Positions 21,546 to 32,640 of a stretch of DNA of 64,000 bases are shown here, one piece after another. The notes under the pieces are model-generated. The model was not told the DNA's origin. It worked only from the letters and a program-made list of their open reading frames with translations, and searched no databases. Positions within the stretch are counted from its first letter, which is position 1. Every line of letters begins with the position of its first letter. Origin of the DNA: Dactylonectria macrodidyma (taxonomy: Eukaryota; Ascomycota; Sordariomycetes; Hypocreales; Nectriaceae); the NCBI GenBank assembly GCA_020744425.1, contig JAGMUV010000001.1:3038001-3102000 (forward strand). The letters are read 5' to 3'. The translations under genes and the position numbers were made by a program.

Positions 21546-21994
21546 TCCATACCTGATTTAATATATAAAGCGAGCCACAGCACTCAACGCAAAGTACCTC
21601 CCACGCTCAATCGCATCATGGGTCATGTTCATCCTTATGCAGCTTACTATACTATCGCTAAGGCAGACAGCAATTGTCAACCAGTTGTCCTACTTATCAA
21701 TACTAGAAAGCTAGGCATGATATAAATAAGAATCGGAAATAGGAAATAGGAAGTAGGTTCAGTTAACCAATCCAGACAAAGGCCTGCCGATGTTAAGACT
21801 GATCAAATGTCATACCGCTATTAATAGGAACAAACTAGGCGCTGCTACCATGAACTTTGATATTTCCAGGATAATGCGGCGAGCTTACCCTGGCTTTTCT
21901 GGTCCGTCATAGCGAAGGTGGGGGTGCATAGGGGTCCTGTTCTATAGGTGACCAACTGAAATCCTGCCTTGCTTCTCGAGCTAGGATTCCTCCC
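21546..21994. other. Spacer, no supported gene
   Basis: A TATATAAAG motif is near 21561; nothing else was recognised. Confidence 0.3.
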
Positions 21995-22486
21995 TCACAT
22001 AGAGTCGGGGATAACTACTGTTTTGCTCTTGATGAGGATAGTACCCTTCGGGAGCCCGGGTACTTCGAGGTCCGCAATATTGTCCGACTGAAGGAGAATG
22101 GCTGCCGGGGGGGCCAGGTGGAGCGTCACTTCGCTAGCAAGGGCAATGGTGCCGCAGGCGAGGTCGGGAAAGATGTCAACTGCCCTGAAGGGTGCCCCGT
22201 TGACCAGCTTCAACCCAGTAAGCTAGTTCCGGGTCACCACTACCGGCATCCCTTGCGTATAGAAGAACAGCCCAGGTGTTAGGAGTTGTGAGTCGTCTCC
22301 GTAGCGGAGCACGTCGCATAGCTCTTCCACATGCAACCGCTTTCCCGCTTCGGTGTCGTGCTTGGCCACGAAGATCGAGATATGCTTGCCCTGGGCGCGA
22401 ACCCACTGCATGACGGCTGCTATATTCAGGTCCCATCTATCTTGGTTCAGAGGTGTGATCGCCCTCAGCCCATTAGCGAAACTCAC
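21995..22486 (-). pseudogene. Pif1/Helitron-type helicase relic (second family member)
   Basis: The frame reads ITPLNQDRWDLNIAAVMQWV, YGDDSQLLTPGLFFYTQGMP and VVVTRN, then a TAG, and continues as TGLKLVNGAPFRAVDIFP, LHLAPPAAILLQSDN and PGLPKGTILIKSKTV. Block order matches the relic at 11846-12660 (TPLN.DRW.LN, GMPVVV, GLKLVN, LH.GPPA), and the TAG at 22220-22222 fits CAG-to-TAG mutation. The final helicase motifs are missing. Confidence 0.65.
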
Positions 22487-22628
22487 GTCAGGCTGAGCTG
22501 AAATAGCGTTAAAATTGGTAGCTAGAAACCCTGGCTTTCAAAGTATCCCATTGGTGTAATCATCAGCCATCGAGCAAGGATATTGAGGTACTTGGAGAAA
22601 ACCACGATCCTGTGCATGGACCACCTGA

Positions 22629-23243
22629 TTGATGCTTTCTACCCCTCTCTGTAAGGGTCGCACTGGCTCAGCACCCCGTAAATGCCTGAAGCAATACCTT
22701 CCTCGAATAAAGACGAGAAATAGCTACTTTCAGCATGATAATTCAAGCCTTTTTACGTTACATTTAATGAGGAACTGTATCCTAGAATGGTGCGAGGACC
22801 GGAAGGCGGAGGTAGTGGCATGGCCGCTCCAACAGCCCTGATCTCAACCGCATGAAAAACCTATGGGCAATACTCAAAACAAGGATATGTGAGCGATATC
22901 TTGAACTTGCTGACATGCCAAAAAAAGGGGAATCGAAATTGAGTCTTATAGAAGCTGCGATCGATCTGTGGGAAGAAATTGAGCTTGAGGTGCTATCAAA
23001 CTTGATCTTTTCAATAAAGCGCAGTATGCAGGCTAGGGTGCAGTCAAACGAATGGTATACGAGATATTGAAGATATAATTAGAATCTCTATTCAAAATGC
23101 TATAGATTGATATATATCGATATTTAATAGACATTTATTTGGTTACGCAATAAGCGTCCCAAAGTGGAGCCTTCATTTAGTAGAGGTACTGTGACACCGG
23201 ATGGACCCGGAATGTGTCGTAACTTTATCACCCCTACTGGAAG
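22629..23243 (+). pseudogene. Tc1/mariner transposase C-terminus plus 3' terminal region
   Basis: Readable blocks are YFQHDNSSLFTLHLMRNC, ILEWCEDRKAEVVAWP, MKNLWAILKTRICERYLEL and LWEEIELEVLSNLIFSIKRS. They follow the D-x34-D end of fungal Tc1/mariner transposases (HDNSS.H..., the PDLNPIENLW region, KRR.). A stop and small gap fall where PDLNPIE is expected. The untranslated 3' tail (TATAGATTGATATATATCGA to GTGTCGTAACTTTATCACCC) matches, in reverse, the fragment at 27859-28042. Confidence 0.7.
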
Positions 23244-23636
23244 TCTGCTCAGTCAAGCGCCCAGGTATGTCACTACCTCTCCAGAGTGACGTTGGGTGCG
23301 CCGTCCTTGCGTTGTTGCTCACAGACGAAAGGTAAACAAAAGTAAGAACTCCACACTGCAAGGCCAAGGCCATTGGGACCTTCCTTTCCGTCAGATCAGA
23401 TAGAAAATCAAGAGCTTTCATCATTGATCCCCATCACAAGAAGTGAAATTACACGAGGTAGGAGCAAATAAATAGCAGATAAGAGATGTGGGGCTTTTAG
23501 GAGATCTCGGTCAAAGTGTTAGAAACGTTATTAGCCTGGTGTGCTGACCCTATGGGGCTTTATCCTCCCGGGCGTAATAAATTCCATCCTAGCTCAGCAT
23601 GTCCTGTGCCCCAATAAGGGACATTACGGGCCTCGC
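23244..23636. other. Spacer, no supported gene
   Basis: No coding or structural signal was recognised. Confidence 0.3.
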
Positions 23637-23766
23637 TGTAACGGTTGTGCTAGACCGTTGTACCAGGGGGCAAAAGATTGGTCAATGATCGCTGTGGTGG
23701 CAATCATCTGGGCACATTACTGCATTATAAGGCCCTTATCGCTGTTCGGTGAACCAAGCCGTAACA
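23637..23766 (+). mobile_element. 130-bp TGT...ACA element, copy 1, flanked by CTCGC
   Basis: It begins TGTAACGGTTGTGC and ends AAGCCGTAACA, with imperfect inverted ends (TGTAACGG / TGTTACGG). CTCGC is duplicated at 23632-23636 and 23767-23771. The second copy, at 36178-36307, is also exactly 130 bp and differs mainly by transitions. Solo LTR of a very small LTR element or a MITE. Confidence 0.8.
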
Positions 23767-25212
23767 CTCGCAGCCCCGCGGACGAAAAATATACATAAAT
23801 ACATACATACAAAGCCACTTATTCAAGTAAGCTGGAAGTAAGTAATATATTTAACGCCACGTCAGCGTCAAGTGCTTCGGCATCCCGTAGTGCAAGTGGC
23901 GTGCGAGGGTCTATATAGCTTGCTGGATATCTCACATATCAAGCCTTCCTACTGGAAAACCCGGCAGCCGGCCGGGGAGGGGGGGAGGGAGGGTAGGTAA
24001 TGGCAGCAAAAAGGGTCAAGTATTATTATCCTTTCTCCATTTTGAAGTACTTAATGCGCCAGCCTATCCTAAGATCCTAAATCTCTCTCTAACCCTAGGT
24101 CCCTGATCTCGCCGTAGAATGAGTCTTGAGGTTTCCCGCTTTGCTTTGGAGCTCCCGTAGACTGCTAGATGAGTCTAGTTTGGCCGGGGCTAAGGCCTCG
24201 GTTGCCGTCGAAGGTCGAAGGCGGTTGTTATTGAGGATCGTTCGTGAGACATGGCCATGCGAGTCCGTGGAGCCCGATAGGGTCTACGTCGGTGCGGATA
24301 CGGTGTTCGAGGTTGCAAGCCGCGGCTATCAACACCTTCTCAGGCCGTCCCTTTGTCGGTAGGAAGGCCCTATTGGTGTGCAGTGCAGTTGTCGTTCGTG
24401 AGGCAGAAGTCACGCGGGACGACAGTTAGAGCCTTGGTAGTGTTACGAGCTCTTCTTGTGTGAGGCATCTGATTGGGTGTGTGTATGTTTTTTTTGCTTT
24501 CATCAAGTCCCCGCTCTGAGTCCCTGTACATCCTTTATGCTAAAGTAGCTAGAAGGATATTGCTATAGTAGTCACACGCTATGTACACGCCCTGCTACCC
24601 AAATACACATCGTGACAGGTAGTCACATAGCCGGTGTTTGTGTGTTATGTGTGCGGCGGGGTATTACCATATGATAACACCAACAGACCGCGCTAAGGAA
24701 TCTATTTTCAAGGGGAAGGCGAGTGGCGCAATGAGCCCACAACGGGCGGCGCCAGTCCTGATGGCAGGCGAGAACTATGCACACCTAGCCGGTCACAATT
24801 AACGTGCAAGAAAGGTAACCTGACTCATTTTAGCTGTTCGCCTTCGTCACTAATGACTCCGGGAGCCAGTTTAAGTCAGGCAAGATCCCGAACTTCTCCA
24901 AGTTGACGGTCACCCACACAAATCACGGCACAGCTAAAATTTCGGAGTTCTGGGCCCCGTGTCCCAGACCCACGTGCCGGAACATATGCTCCAAGCCCGG
25001 GCACTCCAGCCGCCTCGCCACGACGAACCCTTGAGCTCTGGATCGTCAACGGCCTCCATTCGCTCAAATGGGCCGTGGTAATACCCCACTACCTTCATGA
25101 AGTCCGCTAGAGGACCTTGTCTTCCTAGACTATAAGACTGGTAAGAAGAATTAAAAACACTCTTTTTCCTTCCCCGCTGAGAACACGCACGCACATACAC
25201 CAACGGACCAGC
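23767..25212. other. Intergenic, no supported gene
   Basis: Contains a G-rich run near 23970-23992. Frames at 24126-24429 lack motifs. The 80 bases before 25213 are rich in pyrimidines and then in ACA words, like a fungal leader. Confidence 0.3.
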
Positions 25213-25482
25213 ATGTGCTTTGCCAACTTGGGCACTCTCATCTGCCAGCCGTGCGGGCGGCGTATAGGCGAGCAGCTCGTAGGGATGACGCCCTGTTGGG
25301 CCATGTGCGGCAAGTTCGTGTCGAAGGTGACAGGCGAGGTGGTTCAAAGCGAGTGTCGTGTTTGTCGCGATGCGAGGGCGGAGAGAGTCGATCTGGCGCG
25401 GAGGCTAACCCGGGTGTCTGGAAGTAGTAGAGAGGGAGGGAGGAGCCCGGGCGGTAATTGTGATGTTGATGATAATCACTAA
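25213..25482 (+). CDS. Small cysteine-rich protein, hypothetical
   Basis: 89 residues from ATG 25213. Cysteines are paired: LICQPCGRRIGEQL, then MTPCWAMCGKF, then SECRVCRDARAERVDLARR, a spacing that could bind zinc. The tail is basic and glycine/serine-rich, and may be unspliced. The leader (CACGCACATACACCAACGG just before the ATG) supports a real start. I do not recognise a named family. A long frame on the opposite strand (24934-25347) is probably its shadow. Confidence 0.4.
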   Translation: MCFANLGTLICQPCGRRIGEQLVGMTPCWAMCGKFVSKVTGEVVQSECRVCRDARAERVDLARRLTRVSGSSREGGRSPGGNCDVDDNH

Positions 25483-26309
25483 CGTGCGGTTAGGGGGTTT
25501 CCTAGGGACGAATAGCAAGGAAGACGGAGGAGATAAACATGGTGATAGCGATGAGTTAGTGAGTTGTTTGTACTCTTGGAGTTAGTTATGATTGACGACG
25601 TTTATAATACAGACATCTCGGATTCTATTTATTATAGCTTAAGAAACGGTCATGCTCCTTACAAAACCTTGCACCTCGTTCGTAGACTTGGTCCTAAAGA
25701 CATTTCGAGCAGCTCCACGGTCAGGCCATTGACTGGCGACGGTGGCCGGGAGTTCCAAGAAGCATGGACCTGCTCGATGCAGTGGGCCACGACGGGAGCC
25801 CTCGAATTTGGCGTCAGTCTTCATCGGCCAATCTGGGCTATTTTCCCTTCTGAAGAAGGAGATCCTACCATTTCGTCGACGTTGGGACATTGAGATGGAG
25901 GGTCGTGTAGATGTAGGCAATGAGAGTCGCTATTCGCTCTCGGTCACGCCGTGTGCGTGCTTGTACACAGCTCGTGTGGGACGTACTATGGTTTCAGGCA
26001 AAGTTTTGACATATCTACACCGATTTTCAAGTCGCCCTCAGGTTGCCTGCACAGTACAAAGGCTCAACTATCAACAATTATCAAAATATTAGGTTGCCTT
26101 AGATAAGCAAATGGGTTCCTAAATTGCTGTGCTTATCACTAAAGACTTAATACATTGCAGTTTGTCTTAAACATACTGTCTATCGGCTTATTGGAGACCT
26201 TTCTGAGCTCGGGCTTGGTAAACCTTTACCTGATACCATATCAAACAAATCATCTCCGACATCCGAGAACCTTGAGCCTTGCTGAAAAGGGTCGGTCCAT
26301 ATTAGCATA
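25483..26309. other. Intergenic, no supported gene
   Basis: Short overlapping frames around 25564-26092 have no recognisable domain. Confidence 0.3.
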
Positions 26310-26685
26310 GCATTTTCTATCTCAGGCGTTTAGATACTCAAGAAATCTGTTCTACTTGTTCTGCTGCTGCTTGAGACCCTATGGTGTAGAGATATAAGTC
26401 CGTCAGGGAGTTGAAAGGCTGAAGAGTAAGATAAGAAGCTATCGACAGACTTTCTCGCTTCGTTTGTAATGTATTTCTAGATGAGAATGCAGTTATAATC
26501 AGTATGCTGCAAGAGCTGCGTCTTTAAGTGATAGATCTCGGCAGTCAGCTAGTCGAAATAGGTTAAGAGGTATCGGTTCTGATCCTCTATGGCCTGCTTA
26601 TGGGAGGCGAGTGCTAACGCTTCATCCCGTTTGCGCAGATGACACTCAGTAGCCGCGGTTCTATTGCGTTCGAATAAATATCTAT
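26310..26685 (-). pseudogene. bZIP transcription factor relic, basic region and zipper with stops
   Basis: The - strand reads FERNRTAATECHLRKRDEA, LASHKQAIEDQNRYLLTYFD, stop, LTAEIYHLKTQLLQHTDYN, CILI, stop, KYITNEARKSVD. This is the basic region and zipper of an ATF/Jun-like fungal bZIP. Both stops are TAG where the family has Gln, and the conserved basic-region Arg (N-x7-R) is His, all fitting C-to-T or G-to-A change. The N-terminal half is absent. It is a different subfamily from the ATF1-like copy at 19365-20851. Confidence 0.65.
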
Positions 26686-26733
26686 TTCACACTAGTCACC
26701 TGTGACCGCCGCTCTCTCCAAAGGACAGGCACT

Positions 26734-27288
26734 TTACTCACCCTTATGAATACAAATCTTCTTATGAACCTTCCAGTCAGCCTTCTGGTGCTCTTTCCCA
26801 CAGTATCCCACAGCTTTACATCGACCACATCTCTTGACCCCAGCTGTCTTCCTACATACTTTGCATGACAAAATTTCCGTCTGCTCTTGGGACCGTAATT
26901 TAGTTTCGGGATTTTGGAAAGAGACCAAGTCTGTGTCTCGTCTGGGTAGGTGTGCTCTAGGCTTGAAAGCGAGTTGGCTGGGCGAGTCGGGCTTGACGTG
27001 CAGGTCCGAGGTCTCGACATCGAGTCGGTGTCTTATAGCCCCGCTCTGTAACTTGTGCTCCAACTCGCTCAACTCTTGCATCGTCTTTTGGACGCCCTCT
27101 TTTTTTCCCAATTTCTTTTCTAAGAGCCCCTTGTGCTGGTCCCCTTTTACCCCATCGATCCTCATATGGGATGAGTCTCGTGCTTCATCGACGACAGGTT
27201 GCTCTTTGAGTCTCCTGCTACTTCGTCGAGGTGCTTCGGGTCGAGGAGGCGGGGGATGTGCCCCCGTTCTCTTCCGTTTTGGTGGCAT
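26734..27288 (-). CDS. MYND-type zinc finger protein
   Basis: 184 residues from ATG 27288. The N-terminus is basic and proline-rich (MPPKRKRTGAHPPPPRP), a possible nuclear signal. The middle is predicted helical (GVQKTMQELSELEHKLQSG). The C-terminus is a MYND finger with C142, C145, C154, C157, C163, H167, H175 and C179 (CKVCRKTAG, RCGRCKAVGYCGKEH, ADWKVHKKIC). MYND domains bind PxLxP-type peptides in chromatin and signalling proteins. The stop follows HKGE, and the codons GGTGAGTAA contain a perfect splice donor, so the last residues could come from a further exon that I did not locate. No damage is seen, unlike the bZIP relic next to it. Confidence 0.7.
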   Translation of the reverse strand: MPPKRKRTGAHPPPPRPEAPRRSSRRLKEQPVVDEARDSSHMRIDGVKGDQHKGLLEKKLGKKEGVQKTMQELSELEHKLQSGAIRHRLDVETSDLHVKPDSPSQLAFKPRAHLPRRDTDLVSFQNPETKLRSQEQTEILSCKVCRKTAGVKRCGRCKAVGYCGKEHQKADWKVHKKICIHKGE

Positions 27289-27858
27289 AGTAAAGGCAAG
27301 GCGAAGTTCGTTCTGAGAATATTTGATAATAAAGAGATGGAGATGGTTATGTCAAGCTTAGTGCAGCAGAAGAAAGGAAACGTTAATGCATCTGCGTGTT
27401 CTAGCCGGCAATGAAGCTGCAGATCCGGCGGGGGTGACATTCCTCGTGTTTAGTTCATATGCTGCTCATCGCCTACGTTAGGCCCATGTTAGTAGCGAAT
27501 CCGGGAACCGGATTCATCACCACTAAGGACAAACAGCATCATTTGACCGGAGCACCTCCCCCGAGGATGGGGGCTATGACGCACGGCGCGTCATATGTGC
27601 CTAAGCGTTTTCTTAGCGGATTTTGCCCGCCTCATTACGGACTGGTTAAAAGGACAAATATTAGTATGACATTTGGTTACTTGATCAGTGCTCGGATTTC
27701 TCGATCTAGAAGTCCTTGGAGATTATGAAGTCATTTATGTCCTGAGTGGCGATTGCCCAATCTGTATTAGCGGCGGATGTGTAAGGTACCAAGCTTTATG
27801 TACCTGGGACGGTTAAAATGAGCATATTGTGTTAACTAAAGGAGAAAAAAACTAACGT
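27289..27858. other. Spacer before the AT-rich block
   Basis: Probably the promoter of the MYND gene at the left; otherwise nothing is recognised. Confidence 0.3.
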
Positions 27859-28042
27859 ACAGTGGGGGTGCGAAAGTTACGACACATCCAGGGTCAACCC
27901 GGTGTTACTATACCTTTATTATAAGATAGCTTCACTTTCAATTAATTCTAGTAAAATCAAATAAATATTAATTAAATATTTATATATATCAATCTATAGC
28001 ATTTTAAATAGTGTTTTTAATAGCATCTTTAATATTGTTAAA
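27859..28042 (-). mobile_element. Tc1/mariner 3' terminal fragment with intact TIR end
   Basis: CAGTGGGGGTGCGAAAGTTA is preceded by TA, the usual Tc1/mariner target dinucleotide. Read on the - strand, the fragment matches the 3' tail of the relic at 22629-23243, from GATTGATATATAT to the terminus. It ends abruptly at about 28042 in a segment shared with 36122. Confidence 0.65.
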
Positions 28043-28159
28043 TTGGAGACTTATGATTTAGAATAGCTGTTATACTAGTACATAAGTGAGGCAACCTTAC
28101 GCTTTTGCCACAGTGAGCTATTCAACAATTAACAGTCGAATACGTGCTCAGCGTTCAAT

Positions 28160-28197
28160 TGGAAAGATCGCGGGTTCGATTCCCGCCTTCACGCACT
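28160..28197 (+). other. tRNA 3'-half-like sequence (T-arm only)
   Basis: GCGGGTTCGATTCCCGC forms a perfect 5-bp stem with a TTCGATT loop, that is, a B-box and T-arm. CTTCACGC follows like a 3' acceptor strand. No pairing 5' acceptor strand or proper anticodon arm is found upstream, so this is a relic or chance match, not a callable tRNA gene. Confidence 0.3.
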
Positions 28198-28198
28198 C

Positions 28199-28662
28199 TG
28201 TGACCCGATCAGAAGTAAGAACCGGGTAGTCTAAAGGAGTAATAATTCCGGGTCCGGCAGCATGATTAGTCTAGCTAGATATCACGGCCTAGGTTCCCAC
28301 CAGGCGGTCAGGAACGGCAGAACGATAGAACCCGCATCTGGTTCAGACTAATGGCATAGCCCCACCCCGGGACCGACGCCCTACCAGGACTGACAGCAAC
28401 GGTCTAGGACTAATAGCAGTCCTCTAAGCAGGATAGCAGTCTACTTAGTATATAGTTAACTAAGAAGTATATATTTAATATAAGTAGCTCCTTAGCTATT
28501 AATATAACTTAGTTATATTAAGTATATTTTATTATATTATTACTAAATATAATAAGTATTATTTAATTTTAATTTATTTAATTCTTTTATTATATAAACT
28601 TTTAAATTAGGATTTAGTATATACTAGCCTTATAAAGATAGTATATTAATTTAATTATTATA
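28199..28662 (+). repeat. Gypsy-1 5' LTR, RIP-mutated only in its inner half
   Basis: 464 bp from TGTGAC. Its first 240 bases are of normal composition, and the rest is AT-rich. Its end AATTATTATA corresponds base for base to GATCGTCACA of the 3' LTR after C-to-T and G-to-A changes. Confidence 0.75.
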
Positions 28663-31600
28663 TATTAATAGCTCTTATTTATTATATTATTTATATTAAG
28701 CTTAAATAATATTAAATTATTATAATAGCTTTATTTACTATACTTAGTTTAATTCTATTCTCCTTTTATTAATTAATAAGCAAACTACCTATCTTAATTC
28801 TAATAAATATAAATAATAAAGAAGAAGTTATTATACTTATAAGTTATAAAGCAGAAGTATATAAGCTAAAGTAATATAATAAATAACTTAGTAATATATT
28901 TAATAACCTTATTAAAGCTTCTTATAAAGATACTATTAAAAAGTAAGAATAAATTAATAACTTAAATAATTAAATTAAAGTACTTATAGATAAACTTAAG
29001 AGGCTTATTAAGGCTTCTAAGAAATAAACCAGCTTTTATAAGGACTATATTAAAAATCTGGCCTTTAATTTAATAATAGGAAAAGATACTAGAGAAATCC
29101 TTAAACTAAGATAACTAAACCTCTATAATAAATCTATAGCTACGCTCTAAGGATTCTTAATATAGCTTAAGGCTTACTAGCTATATTATTTAACTCAGTT
29201 TATTACTAGTAATGCTAAAGTCTAGCATACTATAAGGTTCCTTAAGAATAAAGCCTTTTAATAGTTTGAACTTATTATAAAGGATTATATTAACTATATC
29301 TATACTAATAAGAAGGAAGAAACTAAGGCTATTTATAAAAGCTATAAAATCTTTAAGCATAAGCTTAAGAGCGCTTTCAGACTCTAGAATAAGAAATAAG
29401 TAATAGAATAGTAAATCTAAAAACTCTATTAAAAAGGAGCAGTATTTATATATATAGCTAAATACTGTAACCTCGCCTTATAACTTAACTAAGGAGAAGA
29501 AGGATATATAATAAGCTTTTATAAAGGATTAAAGTCTAATATTAAAGATATAATAGTTAGGAAAACTAAACTTACTATATATAACGGACTAATATAACTT
29601 ACTATAAAAATCGATAACTAGTAATTTAAAAGATAATAAAAAAAGAAAGCTAAAAAGTCTAGAGAATTTTACACTTTATAATAAAAGAATAGAAAAAACT
29701 ATATAAATTAAAAAAAGAAATAATAAATAGATACCTTATATAGAATAGACTTAGGCTTTATAAATATTAAGATAGTTAAAAAAGATTACTCTAAGGTCTT
29801 CTATTAGAACTATAGTATCTTAAGATATACTTCTTATAAATACTAAAAGCTTAAAACTAACTAATAATTTAAACTAATACCTAAAGGTAAAAAGAAGGTA
29901 GGATGGGTTAGCTAATAGAAAGAAGAACTCTAAATAAATAAGAAAATAGTTACAATAGTCAGAGCAGGTTATAATAATATGGGGATTTTATCTAATGAAA
30001 TTACCCCCCTTATGAATAAAGAACTTAAAAGTGAAGAAATACTTAGGAATAAGACTTATAAAGAAGGGTAACTAAGTTAAAAGATAGAAAAAGAGTAATA
30101 AGCACTCTTTAAAGATTAATAGAAAGGTATGACTTTTAATATTAATAATATTTTAATACTTTAAATATTAGTCCTATTACTTTTAAAGTTAAAGAAAGAA
30201 AGATAACCTTATAGTACTATTAGAAAGATTAGTATAGTTAAAAAAGGTAAGGAGATTTAGAAAAGGGATGCTTTTAAATACATCTAACTAATAGTAGAAA
30301 TTATAAATAAAGAAGATAATATCCTAGATTAATAACCTGCTCTAAGGATACTACTAATTATAATAACTCTATATAAAGGTACTATTAAAATCTTATAATA
30401 ATAGTAAATAAATAATAAAATTAAACGCAAGTATTACTTATATAAAGAAGGAGAGCTAAGCATTAGTATAAGTACTAAAGCTAGATAGGTAAAGAGGCTT
30501 AGGCTCCTTATTACTAATAAAGACATACTAGCCCCTGTAGATGAATATCCTAAATCTAGTAATAATAGCAGTATTAATAATACTTCGGAGGAGGAATTAG
30601 TTACCTTATGACTTTTAAAAGGGGAGCTAGGAGAAAACACCTCTAACTATTCCTTAAGAAAAGATAGAAAAAGCAAGCGAATGCTAAAGTAGCTTATTAA
30701 ATGAATATTAGATATAGTAAAAGGATAACCTATCTATATTTATATAATCTAATAAAAAGACCTTATTAAAGTAAATAGCTAAATAGAATAAATGATTATA
30801 AGTAATAAGCTATTTATTATACTTTTAATACTTTAGATATATTAATATATTCTAGATATTATATACTTATTATATATATTTACTATATTACTTTAAGAAA
30901 CTTTATTATAATTACTATTCTATATAAACTATACTTTAGTTATTATAATAGTTCTATAATAGAATTAAAGTATAAGACTATAAAGTTATTAAATAGTTTA
31001 AAAGAATAGGAATGGCTTAGCTTAAGCTATAAAATAACTTCTATTCTAAAGAATATATTAAAAAGGATTTAATAATTAATAATTATATTATAGAAGAATG
31101 CTATATATATAAGAAAGAAAAAGTAAAGTTATAGTATAGCCTGCTAAAGTGCTTAGCTAACTATACTATAAACTATAATAATAAGAAGTGCTTTAAGTAT
31201 ATAGAATACTTATAAGTAATCTATAAGAGGATTCATAAGATATATAAAGATAGGTTTAATTTTAAGACTTATATAAGAGGAGAACTCTATAATAGGCTAT
31301 AGTATAAAGAAATCCGTAAGTATATAAAAAACGATACTTATTATTTATAATAGAGCGATAGATAAGTATAGTAAAAGTAGAGACATTACTTCTAAAAAAG
31401 GCTCTAAGTATTATAAGAGGTTCTAAAGAGAATATAATTATAATAAAAGTCTGAATTAATAGAGTATAAATAATAGTATTAGTAAACTATAGTATTACTA
31501 TGAATTATATTTAATTAAAGTTAGTAAATAAGTTAGTATTACTATAGAAATATAAGAAATTTCTTTATAAAGTATTTAATCTAGAAGGAATACTTTTTAA

Positions 31601-32165
31601 TTATAATAAAGGAAGGGTACTATAAGAGATTAATTACCTTAAAGTACTTATAAAAAGAAAAAACTAAAGAATGGATTTTAATATCTTTAATATTAAAAAC
31701 TACTTAGTAGTGCTTAGATAACCTTAGCTATAAAGGCATAACTCTAATATTAACTAAGAGAAAGGCTAAATATATTAAAAAGATGCATCTCTTTAAATTA
31801 TAAATAGTAATAAATATAACCTAAGATCTTAAGCTTTAATTAGTAATAAGAATAATAATAAAGTTATAAAAAAAGAAATAATAGATACTTCCTTATTTTT
31901 AAAAGGAATAAAATAGAAGTACTAATAAGGGAAAATGCAATATATAAAATAAGTTATTATATTTATTTAAAAATAGTTTAAATAGATAGATTAGGACCTT
32001 AAAGAGTAAAAAAAATAATAATAAGTAGAGGAAGAATGGCTTAAAAATATACTCTTAAGATACTAAATTTATAAAAAGCTCTTTAAGGAGGAACTTAAGA
32101 CTAGTCTTTTAGAACTAAGCGAATAAGACTTAGAAATTGTCTTAAAGGATAGGACTAACCCTAAG

Positions 32166-32640
32166 TTTTTTCCTATCTATAACCTTAATAATAATAAGCT
32201 AATAATACTAAGAGAATACATTTAAGAAATAGAGAGAAAAGGCTATATCTAGAAATTAAAGTCTTTAGTTAAATACTTAGTTATATTTATACTTAAAAAG
32301 AATAAAAAGCTATACTTTTATATAGACTATAAGTAATTTAACTTAATTACTAAGAAGGATTACATACTATTACTCCTAATCCTTAAGATATATAATAGGC
32401 TATATAAGGCTAAGTAGTTTATAGTACTTAATCTTAAAAGAGCCTATAACCTAATCTATATTAAATAAGGATATAAATAGAAGATTGCTTTTAGAATTAA
32501 GTTCAGACTATATAAATACTTAGTTATGCCTTTTAAACTTATTAATATACTAGCTGCATTTTAATAAATAATTAATAATATATTATATAAATATCTTAAT
32601 ATCTTTATTATATATTATTTAAATAATATACTTATTTTTT
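32166..32640 (+). pseudogene. Gypsy-1 reverse transcriptase relic
   Basis: The blocks PIYNLNNNKLIILREYI, YFYIDYK*FN, KDYILLLLILKIYNRL, VLNLKRAYNLIYIK and YKYLVMPFKLINILAAF follow the Ty3/Gypsy RT order. The catalytic YLDD is YLNN (32616-32627), both aspartates lost by G-to-A change. Stops stand mainly where Gln is expected. Confidence 0.85.

Noticed and set aside
21303..21583. Repetitive - strand proteins (LLFTSVHFCS units)
   Set aside because: They are produced by the 10-bp tandem array and carry no other coding evidence.
24934..25347. 137-residue - strand frame
   Set aside because: No motif or plausible start context; it overlaps the better supported + strand Cys-rich frame.
28125..28200. 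Functional tRNA gene
   Set aside because: Only the T-arm is convincing; no matching 5' acceptor strand, D-arm or anticodon stem can be drawn.
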